Source: Cohnella caldifontis
Lineage (GTDB): Bacteria > Bacillota > Bacilli > Paenibacillales > Paenibacillaceae
Direction of reading: 5' to 3'
Length of the DNA: 64,000 nt
Assembly: GCF_029360585.1 (NCBI RefSeq)
Contig: NZ_JAQZSJ010000006.1
Span: 181,479 to 245,478 of the forward strand
A program made the translations under genes and the position numbers. Of this stretch, positions 35,088 to 43,899 are shown one piece after another. A model generated the notes under the pieces. That model was not told the origin of the DNA, did no database searches, and saw only the letters and a list, made by a program, of their open reading frames with translations. Position 1 is the stretch's first letter; each line of letters starts with the position of its first letter.

Positions 35088-35262
35088 GCGCGCAACGCCC
35101 CTTTCTTTTTCCGCCCGCAATTCCCCAATACACCTTGTTGTAACACGCGCACCCCGCGAAATCAACCCGCGTAAAGCCTTTCGGCTGATCCATCCGTACT
35201 CTATAATGGAAAAAAACGCATGCCCTTATCGCACTTGATTCCGAACGGAGAGGTGGACGCCC

Positions 35263-36252
35263 ATGAACCCGCCGGCAGTCGTTGTCCCAGAATCGATGTT
35301 TCGCCAGATCGAAGAAGCACGGGAGCGGATCGCCCAAGTCATCGTCGGCAAACGGAGCGCCGTCGACCTGCTCTTAACCGCCTTGATCGCGGGCGGACAC
35401 GCGTTGCTCGAGGACGTTCCCGGAACGGGCAAGACGCTGCTCGCCAAAACGCTGGCCCGCACCTTGGATTGCGGATTCCGCCGCGTCCAGTTCACGCCCG
35501 ACCTGCTGCCGACCGACCTGAGCGGCATCAACTTCTACAACCAGAAATCCGGCGAGTTCGAATTCCGTCCGGGACCGCTGTTCACGAACGTGCTGCTCGC
35601 CGACGAAATCAACCGCGCCACCCCCCGCACCCAATCCAGCCTGCTCGAGTGCATGGAGGAACGGCAAATCACGATCGACGGCGTCACCTATCCCCTGCAA
35701 GCTCCCTTTCTCGTCATCGCCACGCAGAACCCGGTGGACAACCAAGGGACCTTCCCGCTGCCGGAGGCCCAGCTCGACCGGTTTCTTCTGCGGATCCGGA
35801 TGGGCTACCCGTCCTTCGAGGAATCGCTCGATATTCTGACCCGCTTCCGGGGCCGCAGTCCGTTGGACGAAGTCCAACCGGTCCTGGATCCGGACGCGCT
35901 GCTGGGCATCCAGCGGTTCGCCGCCGTAGGCGTTCGGATCGCGGACGACTTGCTCGGCTACATCGTCCGGCTGTCGGAGGCTTCCCGCCGCCATCCCGAC
36001 GTCGCCCTCGGCGTGAGTCCGCGGGGAAGCCAGGCTTTGCTGAAGGCTTCCCAAGCTTACGCCGTCGTGCAGGGACGCGATTACGTCACGCCGGACGACA
36101 TCAAGGCGCTCGCGGAACCGGTGCTCGCCCATCGTCTGCTGCTGAAGTATTCGCCGCAAACGCGGGACGAACAGTCGGCCGTCGCGATCCGCTCTCTGCT
36201 GCGGGAGACGGAAGTGCCGACGGAACCCGCCGAAGCCTGGGGAAGGCCGTAA
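35263..36252 (+). CDS. MoxR family AAA+ ATPase
   Basis: A 329-residue MoxR-type AAA+ ATPase, a chaperone thought to mature or activate protein complexes. Walker A EDVPGTGKTLLAKTLA, Walker B VLLADEINRATPRTQSSLLE, sensor 1 FLVIATQNP and arginine region LPEAQLDRFLLRIRMGYP are complete. The ATG at 35263 has GAGAGG upstream. A TATAAT box (35202-35207) lies 55 bases upstream without a clear -35. It is the first gene of a MoxR-DUF58-DUF4129 operon, with the DUF58 gene four bases downstream. Confidence 0.95.
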   Translation: MNPPAVVVPESMFRQIEEARERIAQVIVGKRSAVDLLLTALIAGGHALLEDVPGTGKTLLAKTLARTLDCGFRRVQFTPDLLPTDLSGINFYNQKSGEFEFRPGPLFTNVLLADEINRATPRTQSSLLECMEERQITIDGVTYPLQAPFLVIATQNPVDNQGTFPLPEAQLDRFLLRIRMGYPSFEESLDILTRFRGRSPLDEVQPVLDPDALLGIQRFAAVGVRIADDLLGYIVRLSEASRRHPDVALGVSPRGSQALLKASQAYAVVQGRDYVTPDDIKALAEPVLAHRLLLKYSPQTRDEQSAVAIRSLLRETEVPTEPAEAWGRP

Positions 36253-36256
36253 CGCC

Positions 36257-37378
36257 ATGCCTTTCTACTGGATCGTGTTGGACGGCTTGATCCTGCTGGG
36301 CATTCTGGCTTACGTGTATCGGAAACGGGCGCTGAGCCGCGTGACGTATTCCCGCGGCTTCGACCGGACCACCGCTTTCGAAGGCGAACTTGTGGAGATG
36401 GTCGAGACCATCGAGAACCGGAAGCTGCTGCCGGTGCCCTGGCTGCGGCTGGAATCGCTCATGCCCGTCGCGCTGCGCTTCCATAGGCAGTCGAACCTGG
36501 ATATCCACGCCGGCGAAATGTTCCAGAACCATCTCAGCCTGTTCAGCCTGCGCCCCTATCGGCGGATCGTCCGGCGGCACGAAATCCGCTGCGCCAAGCG
36601 GGGATTCTACGCGCTCGAATCGGCCACGATGACGGCGGGCGAGCCGCTCGGCCTCGTCCAGGCGTCGCGCCGCTTCGCGATGGAAAATTTGCGGCTGCTC
36701 GTCTACCCGAGGCTCGTGCCGCTTCGGGAAATCCCTTTGCCGAATCACGGCTGGCTCGGGGATCTCTCCGTCCGCCGCTGGATCGTGGAGGATCCGTTCC
36801 TCACCGCGGGAATCCGGGAATACGGGCCGGGAGATCCGCTCTCCCGCGTCCATTGGAAAGCGACCGCCCGAACGGGCAAGCTGCAGGTACAGGTCAAAGG
36901 GCATACCGCGGATCATCGGCTCGTGCTCTGCCTGAACGTCGAAATCAACGAGACGATGTGGAAAACGGTCACGGACCCCGAGCGGATCGAGGTCGGCATC
37001 CGGTACGCGGCTTCGATCGCCGACGACGCGATCGGCCGCGGCATGGAGACCGGGCTGCTGTGCAACGGATGGATGCTGGGCGAGCCCAAGGCGCCGATCC
37101 GTGTGGAACCGGCCGGCGGCGCCGTGCAGCTGGGCGCGCTGCTGACCGGCTTGGCCAAGCTGCAATTGGAAAGCGCTTCGAATATGGCGTATCTATTGGA
37201 GCAGGAAGCGGAGCGCTGCCCGGGCCGGACGGATTATCTCATCCTCACCTGCCACCGGGAGGAGAAGCTGGCGTCTGCCGCGGAGCGGCTCCGCCGGATG
37301 GGTAACGGGGTGGAATGGGTGATCATTCCGGAAACGGGCGAGAAGGCGGGAGGGGACGACCATGAGCGGGAACCGTGA
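36257..37378 (+). CDS. DUF58 domain protein
   Basis: A 373-residue protein. A single hydrophobic segment at about 5-21 anchors it; a beta-sandwich-like region follows, then the DUF58 signature REYGPGDPLSRVHWKATART at about residues 191-210 and a von-Willebrand-A-like C-terminal domain. DUF58 proteins accompany MoxR ATPases and are thought to be their partners or substrates. The stop overlaps the start of the next gene by 17 bases. Most relatives have two adjacent N-terminal membrane segments; only one is evident here. Confidence 0.9.
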   Translation: MPFYWIVLDGLILLGILAYVYRKRALSRVTYSRGFDRTTAFEGELVEMVETIENRKLLPVPWLRLESLMPVALRFHRQSNLDIHAGEMFQNHLSLFSLRPYRRIVRRHEIRCAKRGFYALESATMTAGEPLGLVQASRRFAMENLRLLVYPRLVPLREIPLPNHGWLGDLSVRRWIVEDPFLTAGIREYGPGDPLSRVHWKATARTGKLQVQVKGHTADHRLVLCLNVEINETMWKTVTDPERIEVGIRYAASIADDAIGRGMETGLLCNGWMLGEPKAPIRVEPAGGAVQLGALLTGLAKLQLESASNMAYLLEQEAERCPGRTDYLILTCHREEKLASAAERLRRMGNGVEWVIIPETGEKAGGDDHEREP

Positions 37379-38732
37379 CCGCGGGCGCGGGCGCCTGGCT
37401 GCCGTCCGCGGGCTGGCTGCGGCTTACGAGCTGTGGATGCACGTACCGATATGGCTGACCGTCCGACATGTCTCGGGAGCGGTATCGCCGTCCGGCATAT
37501 GGCCGGAGCTCGCCTTGGGGGCTTCCTTGGTCGGCGCCGGTCTCAGCGCGGTCATCCGCAAGCTGTGGCAGCAAATCTTGGCGGCCCTGCTTCTGGCCGC
37601 GGCCGCTTGGGAGCTATGGGGGATCGCGGCCAATTCGCCGTTCCCGCCCTCCCCAGGCGCGCTGGCCGCCATGCTCTTCGGGAGCTTGCAAGGAATGACC
37701 GTCGTCTACCGGCAATGGAGAACGGGCTGGTACTGGACGGGCGTTGCGGTCTATTTCGCGGCGAGCCTGCTCGGGCCGTTGTTCCCGCATGGGACCGGCA
37801 GCCCGGCGTTATTGACGCTCGGCGGCGTGTTTTGCTTGGCCGTCGCCCTGTTCTCGGTCAACCGGCGGCACCTGCGCCGCGTGACGTTGTCGGAGGACGG
37901 CGGCTACGGCGTGCCGGCGGAGCTGAAACGGCACAACCGTTGGTTCGTGGCGGCCGTGCTGGCCGCCATGCTGCTCCTGGCGGGAGGCGTGGGCGGGTGG
38001 TTGATCCATGCGGTCAAATCCGGAATCGCGGCCATCTTGCGTGCTCTGCTCTCTCTGCTCCCGGAAGGCAAGGAGCTGCCGGAGCCGCTGCCCGAGCCCT
38101 CTTCGCCCGAGTCTTTCCCGCCGCTTCCGCCCGCGCGGGAGCCCGGCTGGTTCATGCAGCTGCTCGACCGGCTGTTGCCCTACGTCGGACTTGGCATCTG
38201 CGCCTTGCTGCTGGCTTGGGGGGCCTATCGGCTTTACCGTCACGGAGGGGCCATCTGGCGCAGGTGGCGGGGATGGATCGCCGCATGGCTGGGCCGTTCC
38301 TGGAAAGATGACGCCGCGCAGGGGTACGTCGACGAGCAGACCTCGCTGTTCTCTTGGGAGGAATCGTTCCGGAAGCTTCGCCGAAGCCGGGTCGGCCGCC
38401 TGTTCAGACGGAGTGACGAACCGGGCTGGGAAGCGCTGCCCGATTCCCGGAGCCGGGTCCGCTACCTGTATCGGCGTTGGCTTCGGGAGCTGTCGCGCGG
38501 CGGCTATGCCGTCCCCGCCCACCTGACGCCCCGGGAAATCGCGTCGGACCTCCCCAGCCGCGATCCGCGTGCGGAGACTCGCCGGCGCGCCGACAACGCC
38601 CGGGAAACGGCGGATCCTTCGCTTCTGCTGGACGCCTACTACGAAGCGCGTTATGCCGAACGCGATCCGGCCGAAGAAGACGTCGCCGCGCTTGCCGGCG
38701 CCGCTTTCGCCCGCCGAAACCGCCAATCGTAA
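37362..38732 (+). CDS. Multi-pass membrane protein with DUF4129-like C-terminus
   Basis: A 456-residue membrane protein. About six hydrophobic segments lie between residues 12 and 225 (for example LALGASLVGAGLSAVI, MLFGSLQGMTVVYR, WFVAAVLAAMLLLAGGVGGW), then a Pro/Glu-rich loop, another membrane segment near 270-290 and a basic cytoplasmic C-terminus resembling DUF4129 (VRYLYRRWLRELSRGG, followed by LTPREIA and a C-terminal YYEARYAE). In related operons the third gene is a transglutaminase (TgpA) with DUF4129 at its end; here no Cys-His-Asp transglutaminase core is visible, so only the membrane and tail parts remain. It starts inside the DUF58 gene with GGGAGGGG upstream. Confidence 0.85.
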   Translation: MSGNRDRGRGRLAAVRGLAAAYELWMHVPIWLTVRHVSGAVSPSGIWPELALGASLVGAGLSAVIRKLWQQILAALLLAAAAWELWGIAANSPFPPSPGALAAMLFGSLQGMTVVYRQWRTGWYWTGVAVYFAASLLGPLFPHGTGSPALLTLGGVFCLAVALFSVNRRHLRRVTLSEDGGYGVPAELKRHNRWFVAAVLAAMLLLAGGVGGWLIHAVKSGIAAILRALLSLLPEGKELPEPLPEPSSPESFPPLPPAREPGWFMQLLDRLLPYVGLGICALLLAWGAYRLYRHGGAIWRRWRGWIAAWLGRSWKDDAAQGYVDEQTSLFSWEESFRKLRRSRVGRLFRRSDEPGWEALPDSRSRVRYLYRRWLRELSRGGYAVPAHLTPREIASDLPSRDPRAETRRRADNARETADPSLLLDAYYEARYAERDPAEEDVAALAGAAFARRNRQS

Positions 38733-38748
38733 AAAAAAAAATCGTCGG

Positions 38749-38768
38749 TTTTAGGTTCATTTTAGGTT
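38749..38768 (+). promoter_or_regulatory. 11-bp-spaced direct repeat, candidate OmpR-family binding site
   Basis: TTTTAGGTT occurs at 38749-38757 and again at 38760-38768, exactly 11 bases apart, the spacing used by OmpR/PhoB/PhoP dimers. It lies about 50 bases upstream of the regulator start at 38819, so autoregulation is plausible. Confidence 0.5.
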
Positions 38769-38818
38769 GGGCTGTTACGATACCCTCAAACCGTTCAGTT
38801 TCCGAGGAGGGTACCGCA

Positions 38819-39535
38819 TTGGAACGCATCTTGATCGTCGACGGAGACCCGGCGTGGCTCGAACAGCTCAACGCGGCATTGAGGCGCGCCGGCATGGCCC
38901 CGAACGCGGTCGGCTCCTGCGCGGACGCCTGGAGGAGCCTCGAAAGCAACCCGCCCGATCTCGTCCTGCTCGAACCGATGATCGAATCTCGCCTTGGGTT
39001 CCATCTCCTCCGGGAATTGCGCGAGCGCGGCTTCCTCCTTCCCGTCGTGTTGATCGGCGACAGGCCGGCCGAATCCGACCAAATCCTCGGCTTCGGCTAT
39101 GGCGCGGACGATTTCGTGGCCAAACCGATCGGCCCCGCAGGGCTTGCGGCCAGGCTGCGGGCCCATATCCGCCGAATGGACAGGTTTCGCGAATGCCGAT
39201 GCTCGGACGATTCGACCCGCGCCGCGTTCAGGCTCGACCGCGAATCGAATATCCTGTACAAAAAAGGCCGCCCCATCCCCCTCACGGAGATGGAAGCGGC
39301 GATTTTCGGCGAAATGCTCGGACGGCCGAACCGGACGTTCAGTAAAGCCCAACTGTTTCAAGCCGTCTGGAAACATACCGAATGCGACGAAAACACGCTC
39401 AACGTGTACATCAACCGCCTGCGCAAAAAGGTCGAGGACAATCCCGGAAATCCTGCCTTCCTGCTGACGGTGCGGGGGGTCGGTTACCGTCTGGAAATCG
39501 CGGATCGGCATGCCGAGTCCGATCTCTTCGCTTGA
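38819..39535 (+). CDS. OmpR-family response regulator with atypical receiver
   Basis: A 238-residue two-domain regulator. The start is TTG at 38819 with GAGGAGGG seven bases upstream; the longer open frame before it has no binding site. The receiver (1-115) keeps Asp8 and Asp10 of the acidic pocket and Lys102, but the phospho-acceptor position is Glu52 (DLVLLEPM) and the switch Thr/Ser is replaced (VVLIGDR). The C-terminal winged helix (about 140-230) is complete (SKAQLFQAVW, DENTLNVYINRLRKKVE, VRGVGYRLE). No kinase gene is adjacent, so it is an orphan that may act without phosphorylation. It converges on the peptide-export operon, seven bases from its last gene. Confidence 0.92.
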   Translation: MERILIVDGDPAWLEQLNAALRRAGMAPNAVGSCADAWRSLESNPPDLVLLEPMIESRLGFHLLRELRERGFLLPVVLIGDRPAESDQILGFGYGADDFVAKPIGPAGLAARLRAHIRRMDRFRECRCSDDSTRAAFRLDRESNILYKKGRPIPLTEMEAAIFGEMLGRPNRTFSKAQLFQAVWKHTECDENTLNVYINRLRKKVEDNPGNPAFLLTVRGVGYRLEIADRHAESDLFA

Positions 39536-39541
39536 ACACCG

Positions 39542-39982
39542 TCACGGTGCCCCGAACCAAACGGCCAGCAGCGATTTTCGCGTCACCCTCACTTCGGCTC
39601 CGCCTTGCTGACCGGGTAAGAGCTTCATGAGGAGCGATTCCGGCGGGGGCTCCAGACGAGCCGTTACCCGATAGAGCGGCGTCCCGTCCGGCAACGTCCG
39701 GGCCGGCGTCGTCTCCCAACCGGTGACGGTCGCCGAAGTTCCCCCGTACTTACGGCTGGGAAACGCGTCCCACTCGACGGTTACCGCCATCCCCTCCTCG
39801 ATCCTCCCGATCTCCCCGCCGTTCAACAGCAACCGAAGCGTCGAGGCGTCATCCTCCAAAACGGCGCGGGACGACACCGTCACCCAGACGGAAGTCGCCT
39901 TCAACATAGCCAGCGCCGCTGCCGCCAGGAGGAAAAACGAGACCAGCACGATCCGGGTCGAGCGTTCCGCGAACCTTTCCAT
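39542..39982 (-). CDS. Very short HlyD-like membrane fusion protein
   Basis: A 146-residue protein with one N-terminal membrane segment (about 10-32) and a C-terminal region like the beta-barrel part of HlyD/MFP proteins (GRIEEGMAVTVEWDAFPSRK, with YGG just after). The alpha-helical hairpin and lipoyl-like domains of ordinary HlyD proteins (about 400 residues) are missing, as might suit a cell without an outer membrane. The ATG at 39980-39982 has GGGGAGGA upstream. It is the last gene of the peptide-export operon, 15 bases after the exporter stop, and presumably assists it. It could be a remnant, but the reading frame and binding site look intact. Confidence 0.75.
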   Translation of the reverse strand: MERFAERSTRIVLVSFFLLAAAALAMLKATSVWVTVSSRAVLEDDASTLRLLLNGGEIGRIEEGMAVTVEWDAFPSRKYGGTSATVTGWETTPARTLPDGTPLYRVTARLEPPPESLLMKLLPGQQGGAEVRVTRKSLLAVWFGAP

Positions 39983-39997
39983 GATTTTCCTCCCCAG

Positions 39998-42900
39998 TCA
40001 ATTCATTTGCTCGCTGACCATATGGAAATACAAGCCTTGCAGCGACATCAACTCTTCATGGGTACCGGACTCGGCGATGGTCCCCCGGTCCAGGACGACG
40101 ATGCGGTCGGCCCTGCGCACCGTGCTCAGGCGATGGGCGATCACGATCGCCGTGCGTTCGCTCAGGATCGCGTCCATGTTCCGCTGAATATGGCGTTCCG
40201 TCTCGGCATCGAGCGCGCTCGTCGCCTCGTCGAAGACGAGCAGGCGCGGATGGCCGAGCAGCGCGCGGGCGATGGCGATCCGCTGCCGCTGACCGCCGGA
40301 CAGGCGCGTGCCTCCTTCGCCGATCTTCGTCTCGTAACCGAGCGTCAGCGCGGAGATGAATTCGTCCGCCCCCGCCAGCTTCGCAGCGGCCGCTACTTCT
40401 TCGAATGACGCGTCGGGCTGATGGATGGCGATGTTCTCGCGGACGGTGGCGCTGAAAATCACGTTCTCCTGCTGCACGACGCCGATCTGCCTGCGCAGCG
40501 ACGCATAATGGACGTTGCGGAGATCGAAGCCGTCGATCCGTATCCGGCCTTCGGTCGGCTCGAATAGCGCCAACAGCAATTGGATGAACGTCGTCTTGCC
40601 CGCTCCGCTGCGCCCGACGATCGCCACCGTCTGACCGGGGTGAATTTCCAGGTTCAGGTTTTGCAGCACGTTCGGGTTGCCCGGCGCGTACCGGAATGTC
40701 ACGTTGCGGAATTCGATATGGCCGCGGATCGGCGGCAATATCCGTTTTTGCCGCGGATTCGGCTGCTCGTCCCTTGCGCCCAGCACGTCATTCAGCCGTT
40801 CCATGGACACTCTCGCTTCGGAGAAGCCGTCCAGCATGTCCGTGACGGAAATGACCGCGGACATCACCGTATGGAAAAGCGAGAGGAACGCGACCATCCC
40901 CCCGATCGTCAATTCGCCCCGAAGCACGAACGTCGTGCCCCAATAGAGCATCGCGATGCGGGCGGAGATTTCCACGAGCGCGCTGAAGGCGTCGACGCCG
41001 GCGGCCAGGAGCGTGCCTTGCTTGCGCAGCTCCCGCTCTTTCACGAGCTTGTCCCGGATGCCGGCGCGGACGATTTTCTCGATCGCCAGCGCCTTGACCG
41101 TCGCCACGGCTTGCACGGCCTCCACCATTTTCGAATGGGTGTCCGATTCCGCCGCCAGCAGCTTGCGGTCGATCTTGCGCAGGATCGGCATCGCCGTCAG
41201 AATCAAGACGACGAACGCCGGCATGAAGGCGAGCCCGATCAGCGCCAGCTTGGCGTTGTAGGCCAGCATCAGCACGCCGTACATGACGATGGCGAGCAGG
41301 TCGAGCAGAAAATAGACGGCGTTGCCGGTCAGCATCCGTCGAATGTTCTCGTTCTCGCCTACCCGCGTCATGATATCCCCGATCGTGCGGCGGAGGAAAA
41401 AATCGAACGGCAGGCCGAACAACTTCTTATTGAACGACTCCACGAGCGCGATGTCCAGCTTTGCCGCGGTTGCGGCCACGAGATACCGCCGCATGAAGGC
41501 GTAGAACATTTGGAAAAGCGCCAGAACGAGCATGCCGATCAGCAACACGCGGAGCATGGACGGATCCCGGTACGCGATCACGCGGTCGATGACCAACTGA
41601 GACAGGATGGGCAGCGCCAGCAAAATCCCTTCGATCGCGATCGACAATAGAAATACGTCGAGCATGGCGCCCTTGACCGGCTTCAGGAAGGGCAAGAAGC
41701 GTTTCAGCAGCGTCTCCTTCCCCTCTCCCCGCGGCTGCCGCAGTTCGGCCGTCGGCGACAGCTCCAGCGCGATTCCGTTCCAGTGCCGCTTCAACTCGTC
41801 TTCCGGGATGCTGTCGAGCACGCCCAATCGGGGATCCGCGATCAGATAGCGTCTGCCCCGTTTCGCGTATACGACGACGTAATGCTCGCCGTCCCAGTGG
41901 AAAATCGCGGGCAAGGCTGCCTTCTCCGGTACCTTTCCTCCGATTTGGCGCGCGGCGGCGGCGAACCCGATCTCTTCCGCCGCCGCCGCCAGCACGGCCA
42001 GCGATACGCCTTCCTGCGACACCCGCATCCGTTCTCTCATCCGGTTAAGCGAGACTTCCACCCCGTAATGGCGGCAGATCATCGCCAGGCAGGTGGGGCC
42101 GCAGTCCATTTCGCTCTGCTGACGCAATACGGCGTACTTCCGCCGGAACCTTCCCGGCATCGCGCCTTCGCCGCGTTTGGGCGTCGGGAGCTCCGCTTGG
42201 CCGGGTTGTTCGGAAATTTCCGGATCCTCCAGGTCGTCCGGCATGACCAGCGCCTCTTGCGAATATCCGGCTGCCGTCTGCTGCAGCGATTGCTTGAGCA
42301 GGGGGTGGACGGCGGTCAGCCGATCGAATTCGGCCTTGTCCAGCCGAAAGACGGCGGTCCGCTCGGCCGCCCGGACCGTCGCCTTGCGCGGTTCGCCGGT
42401 CAGAAGCGCGAGTTCGCCGAAAAAGTCGCCGGGAAGCAGCCGGTTGACGATTTTGCGTTCTTCGCCGATTTCAACCGTCACGGCGCCCGAACGGATGATG
42501 TAGAAGGCATCGCCCTCAGCGCCTTCCCGCACGAGGACGTCGCCGGCCTCATAATCGCGCGCTTCGAACCGGTCGAGCAGCGAACGGATCGCCTCCGAAT
42601 CGAGACCGGAGAGCACCGTCGAATGCTTCAGGAACAGCCGCATGCCTTCGTTCGCGAGCATTTCGCGGAAGTACTTCTCCAGCGCGGGGTATTCCCGCAG
42701 CAGGGCGGCGAAGCCCGGCTTCGTCAGGCGAAGCGTCCGCAGCGGAGTTGACGCCGCCACGGTGGCTTCCGCCGGCGATTCCCCGAACAGCAGCTGTTCT
42801 CCGAAAAACTCGCCGGCACGCAATACCGACAGACTCGTCTCCTCGCCCGCCCCGTTTAAGCCGATCCATCGCGCCTGGCCGGACTCGATGATATAGAAGG

Positions 42901-43045
42901 CATCGACGGCTTCGCCCCTGGCCGCGATCGTTTCCCCCATCCGGAAAGCCGCCGGTTCGAACAAACCTGCCGCCTTCCGCTTCTGCGCGTCGCTGAGCAG
43001 ATCGAACAGCGCGACTCGGTTCAACGTTCGGATGATCGATTCCAT
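39998..43045 (-). CDS. C39-peptidase ABC exporter with two N-terminal cyclic-nucleotide-binding domains
   Basis: A 1015-residue exporter. Order: cNMP-binding-like domain 1 (about 10-125), domain 2 (about 145-255), linker, C39 leader peptidase (about 300-430) with Cys315 (RQQSEMDCGPTCLAMI), His388 (WDGEHYVVVY) and Asp404 (IADPRLG), a six-segment membrane domain (about 450-740), and an ATPase with Walker A VGRSGAGKTT, signature TRLSGGQRQRIAIARALL and VFDEATSALDAE. Domain 2 has the complete phosphate-binding cassette GELALLTGEPRKATV; domain 1 lacks its Arg. The protein should cut double-glycine leaders and export the peptide. HetC and several cyanobacterial bacteriocin exporters share this layout. 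It follows the PpiC-like gene by 27 bases. Confidence 0.93.
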   Translation of the reverse strand: MESIIRTLNRVALFDLLSDAQKRKAAGLFEPAAFRMGETIAARGEAVDAFYIIESGQARWIGLNGAGEETSLSVLRAGEFFGEQLLFGESPAEATVAASTPLRTLRLTKPGFAALLREYPALEKYFREMLANEGMRLFLKHSTVLSGLDSEAIRSLLDRFEARDYEAGDVLVREGAEGDAFYIIRSGAVTVEIGEERKIVNRLLPGDFFGELALLTGEPRKATVRAAERTAVFRLDKAEFDRLTAVHPLLKQSLQQTAAGYSQEALVMPDDLEDPEISEQPGQAELPTPKRGEGAMPGRFRRKYAVLRQQSEMDCGPTCLAMICRHYGVEVSLNRMRERMRVSQEGVSLAVLAAAAEEIGFAAAARQIGGKVPEKAALPAIFHWDGEHYVVVYAKRGRRYLIADPRLGVLDSIPEDELKRHWNGIALELSPTAELRQPRGEGKETLLKRFLPFLKPVKGAMLDVFLLSIAIEGILLALPILSQLVIDRVIAYRDPSMLRVLLIGMLVLALFQMFYAFMRRYLVAATAAKLDIALVESFNKKLFGLPFDFFLRRTIGDIMTRVGENENIRRMLTGNAVYFLLDLLAIVMYGVLMLAYNAKLALIGLAFMPAFVVLILTAMPILRKIDRKLLAAESDTHSKMVEAVQAVATVKALAIEKIVRAGIRDKLVKERELRKQGTLLAAGVDAFSALVEISARIAMLYWGTTFVLRGELTIGGMVAFLSLFHTVMSAVISVTDMLDGFSEARVSMERLNDVLGARDEQPNPRQKRILPPIRGHIEFRNVTFRYAPGNPNVLQNLNLEIHPGQTVAIVGRSGAGKTTFIQLLLALFEPTEGRIRIDGFDLRNVHYASLRRQIGVVQQENVIFSATVRENIAIHQPDASFEEVAAAAKLAGADEFISALTLGYETKIGEGGTRLSGGQRQRIAIARALLGHPRLLVFDEATSALDAETERHIQRNMDAILSERTAIVIAHRLSTVRRADRIVVLDRGTIAESGTHEELMSLQGLYFHMVSEQMN

Positions 43046-43072
43046 GCTATAACAAGCCTCCGCATATCCGGC

Positions 43073-43840
43073 TTATGTCCGTTTCCAGATCGTCATTTCC
43101 GTCACCGCGTCCGCCTCGAACGTTTCCAGCATTTCCTCGAACAGCAGCGAACGGATCCGGTTTTCGGTCTTGTCGTCCATGACGGCCCGCAATATCCGTT
43201 CGATTCGGATCAATTCGTACCCTCTGGGCGTGGTCAGCACGCCGACTATATCCCCGTCCGCCGCCCCGAATACCGCGGACGATTCCTCCGGGGACATTTC
43301 CGTCCGGCCGACGATGCCGACATAGCCGTAGGCGTAACGCGTTTCTTCCTCGATCGAAAACTCGCGCGCCAACAAGCCGAAATCGGCACCTTCCCGCAGC
43401 CTGAACTTCAGTTCGCGCGCCGTTCCGGCATCCGAAGCGACGATCCGCGACAGGCGCGCTGCGTCGAATTGCCGGCGGTGCCCGGCGAAATACGCCTTCA
43501 CCCGGTCCGACGGGATCCCGGCAACCAGCTTCTCCCGCAAAATCCGCGGCTTGACCGCGTCCGCCAGATCTTCCAGGGACAACCCATTGTCGTCTAACCA
43601 ACGCTTCGTTTCCTCCGAGGAATAGAGCCCGAGCTCCTTGCGATACCGGTTGACGCCCTGCTGCAGCTCGTCGAAGGTGCATGCCGCTCCCCTGTCCGCC
43701 GCCAGCTGTTCGATCAGCACCATCCGCCGTTTGTTATCCAACGCCGGAAACGACCTTTCGATCTTGGACAGCTTCAGCACTTCCCCCAGCGTCACCGGTT
43801 GGCCGTTCAGGACGAACGCAACGGACTCGCGAATCTCCAT
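43073..43840 (-). CDS. PpiC/SurA-like protein of a peptide export operon
   Basis: A 255-residue protein with a parvulin-like layout: an N-terminal helical region similar to SurA/PrsA (VAFVLNGQPVTLGEVLKLSK) and a C-terminal part resembling a degenerate PpiC rotamase (ADFGLLAREFSIEEET, then YAYGYVGIVGR and GDIVGVLTTPRGYELIRIER). Unlike PrsA it has no signal peptide, so it should work in the cytoplasm, perhaps as a chaperone that keeps the precursor unfolded or presents it to the exporter. It lies between the precursor and exporter genes, an order also known from cyanobacterial bacteriocin clusters. Enzymatic prolyl isomerase activity is doubtful. Confidence 0.82.
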   Translation of the reverse strand: MEIRESVAFVLNGQPVTLGEVLKLSKIERSFPALDNKRRMVLIEQLAADRGAACTFDELQQGVNRYRKELGLYSSEETKRWLDDNGLSLEDLADAVKPRILREKLVAGIPSDRVKAYFAGHRRQFDAARLSRIVASDAGTARELKFRLREGADFGLLAREFSIEEETRYAYGYVGIVGRTEMSPEESSAVFGAADGDIVGVLTTPRGYELIRIERILRAVMDDKTENRIRSLLFEEMLETFEADAVTEMTIWKRT

Positions 43841-43899
43841 GCCCGCCCCGCTCCTTTCCGCGCACGAAAAAAGAAAAGCAGGATGCCCTGCTTTCCGAC

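Noticed and set aside
30896..35174. Long plus-strand open frames opposite recQ and helD (717 and 823 codons)
   Set aside because: RecQ and HelD on the minus strand have complete helicase motifs; the opposite frames show no recognisable domain.
43047..43682. 211-codon minus-strand frame overlapping the PpiC-like gene
   Set aside because: It is a different frame of the same DNA; the PpiC-like frame at 43073-43840 has family similarity and a better fit to the operon.
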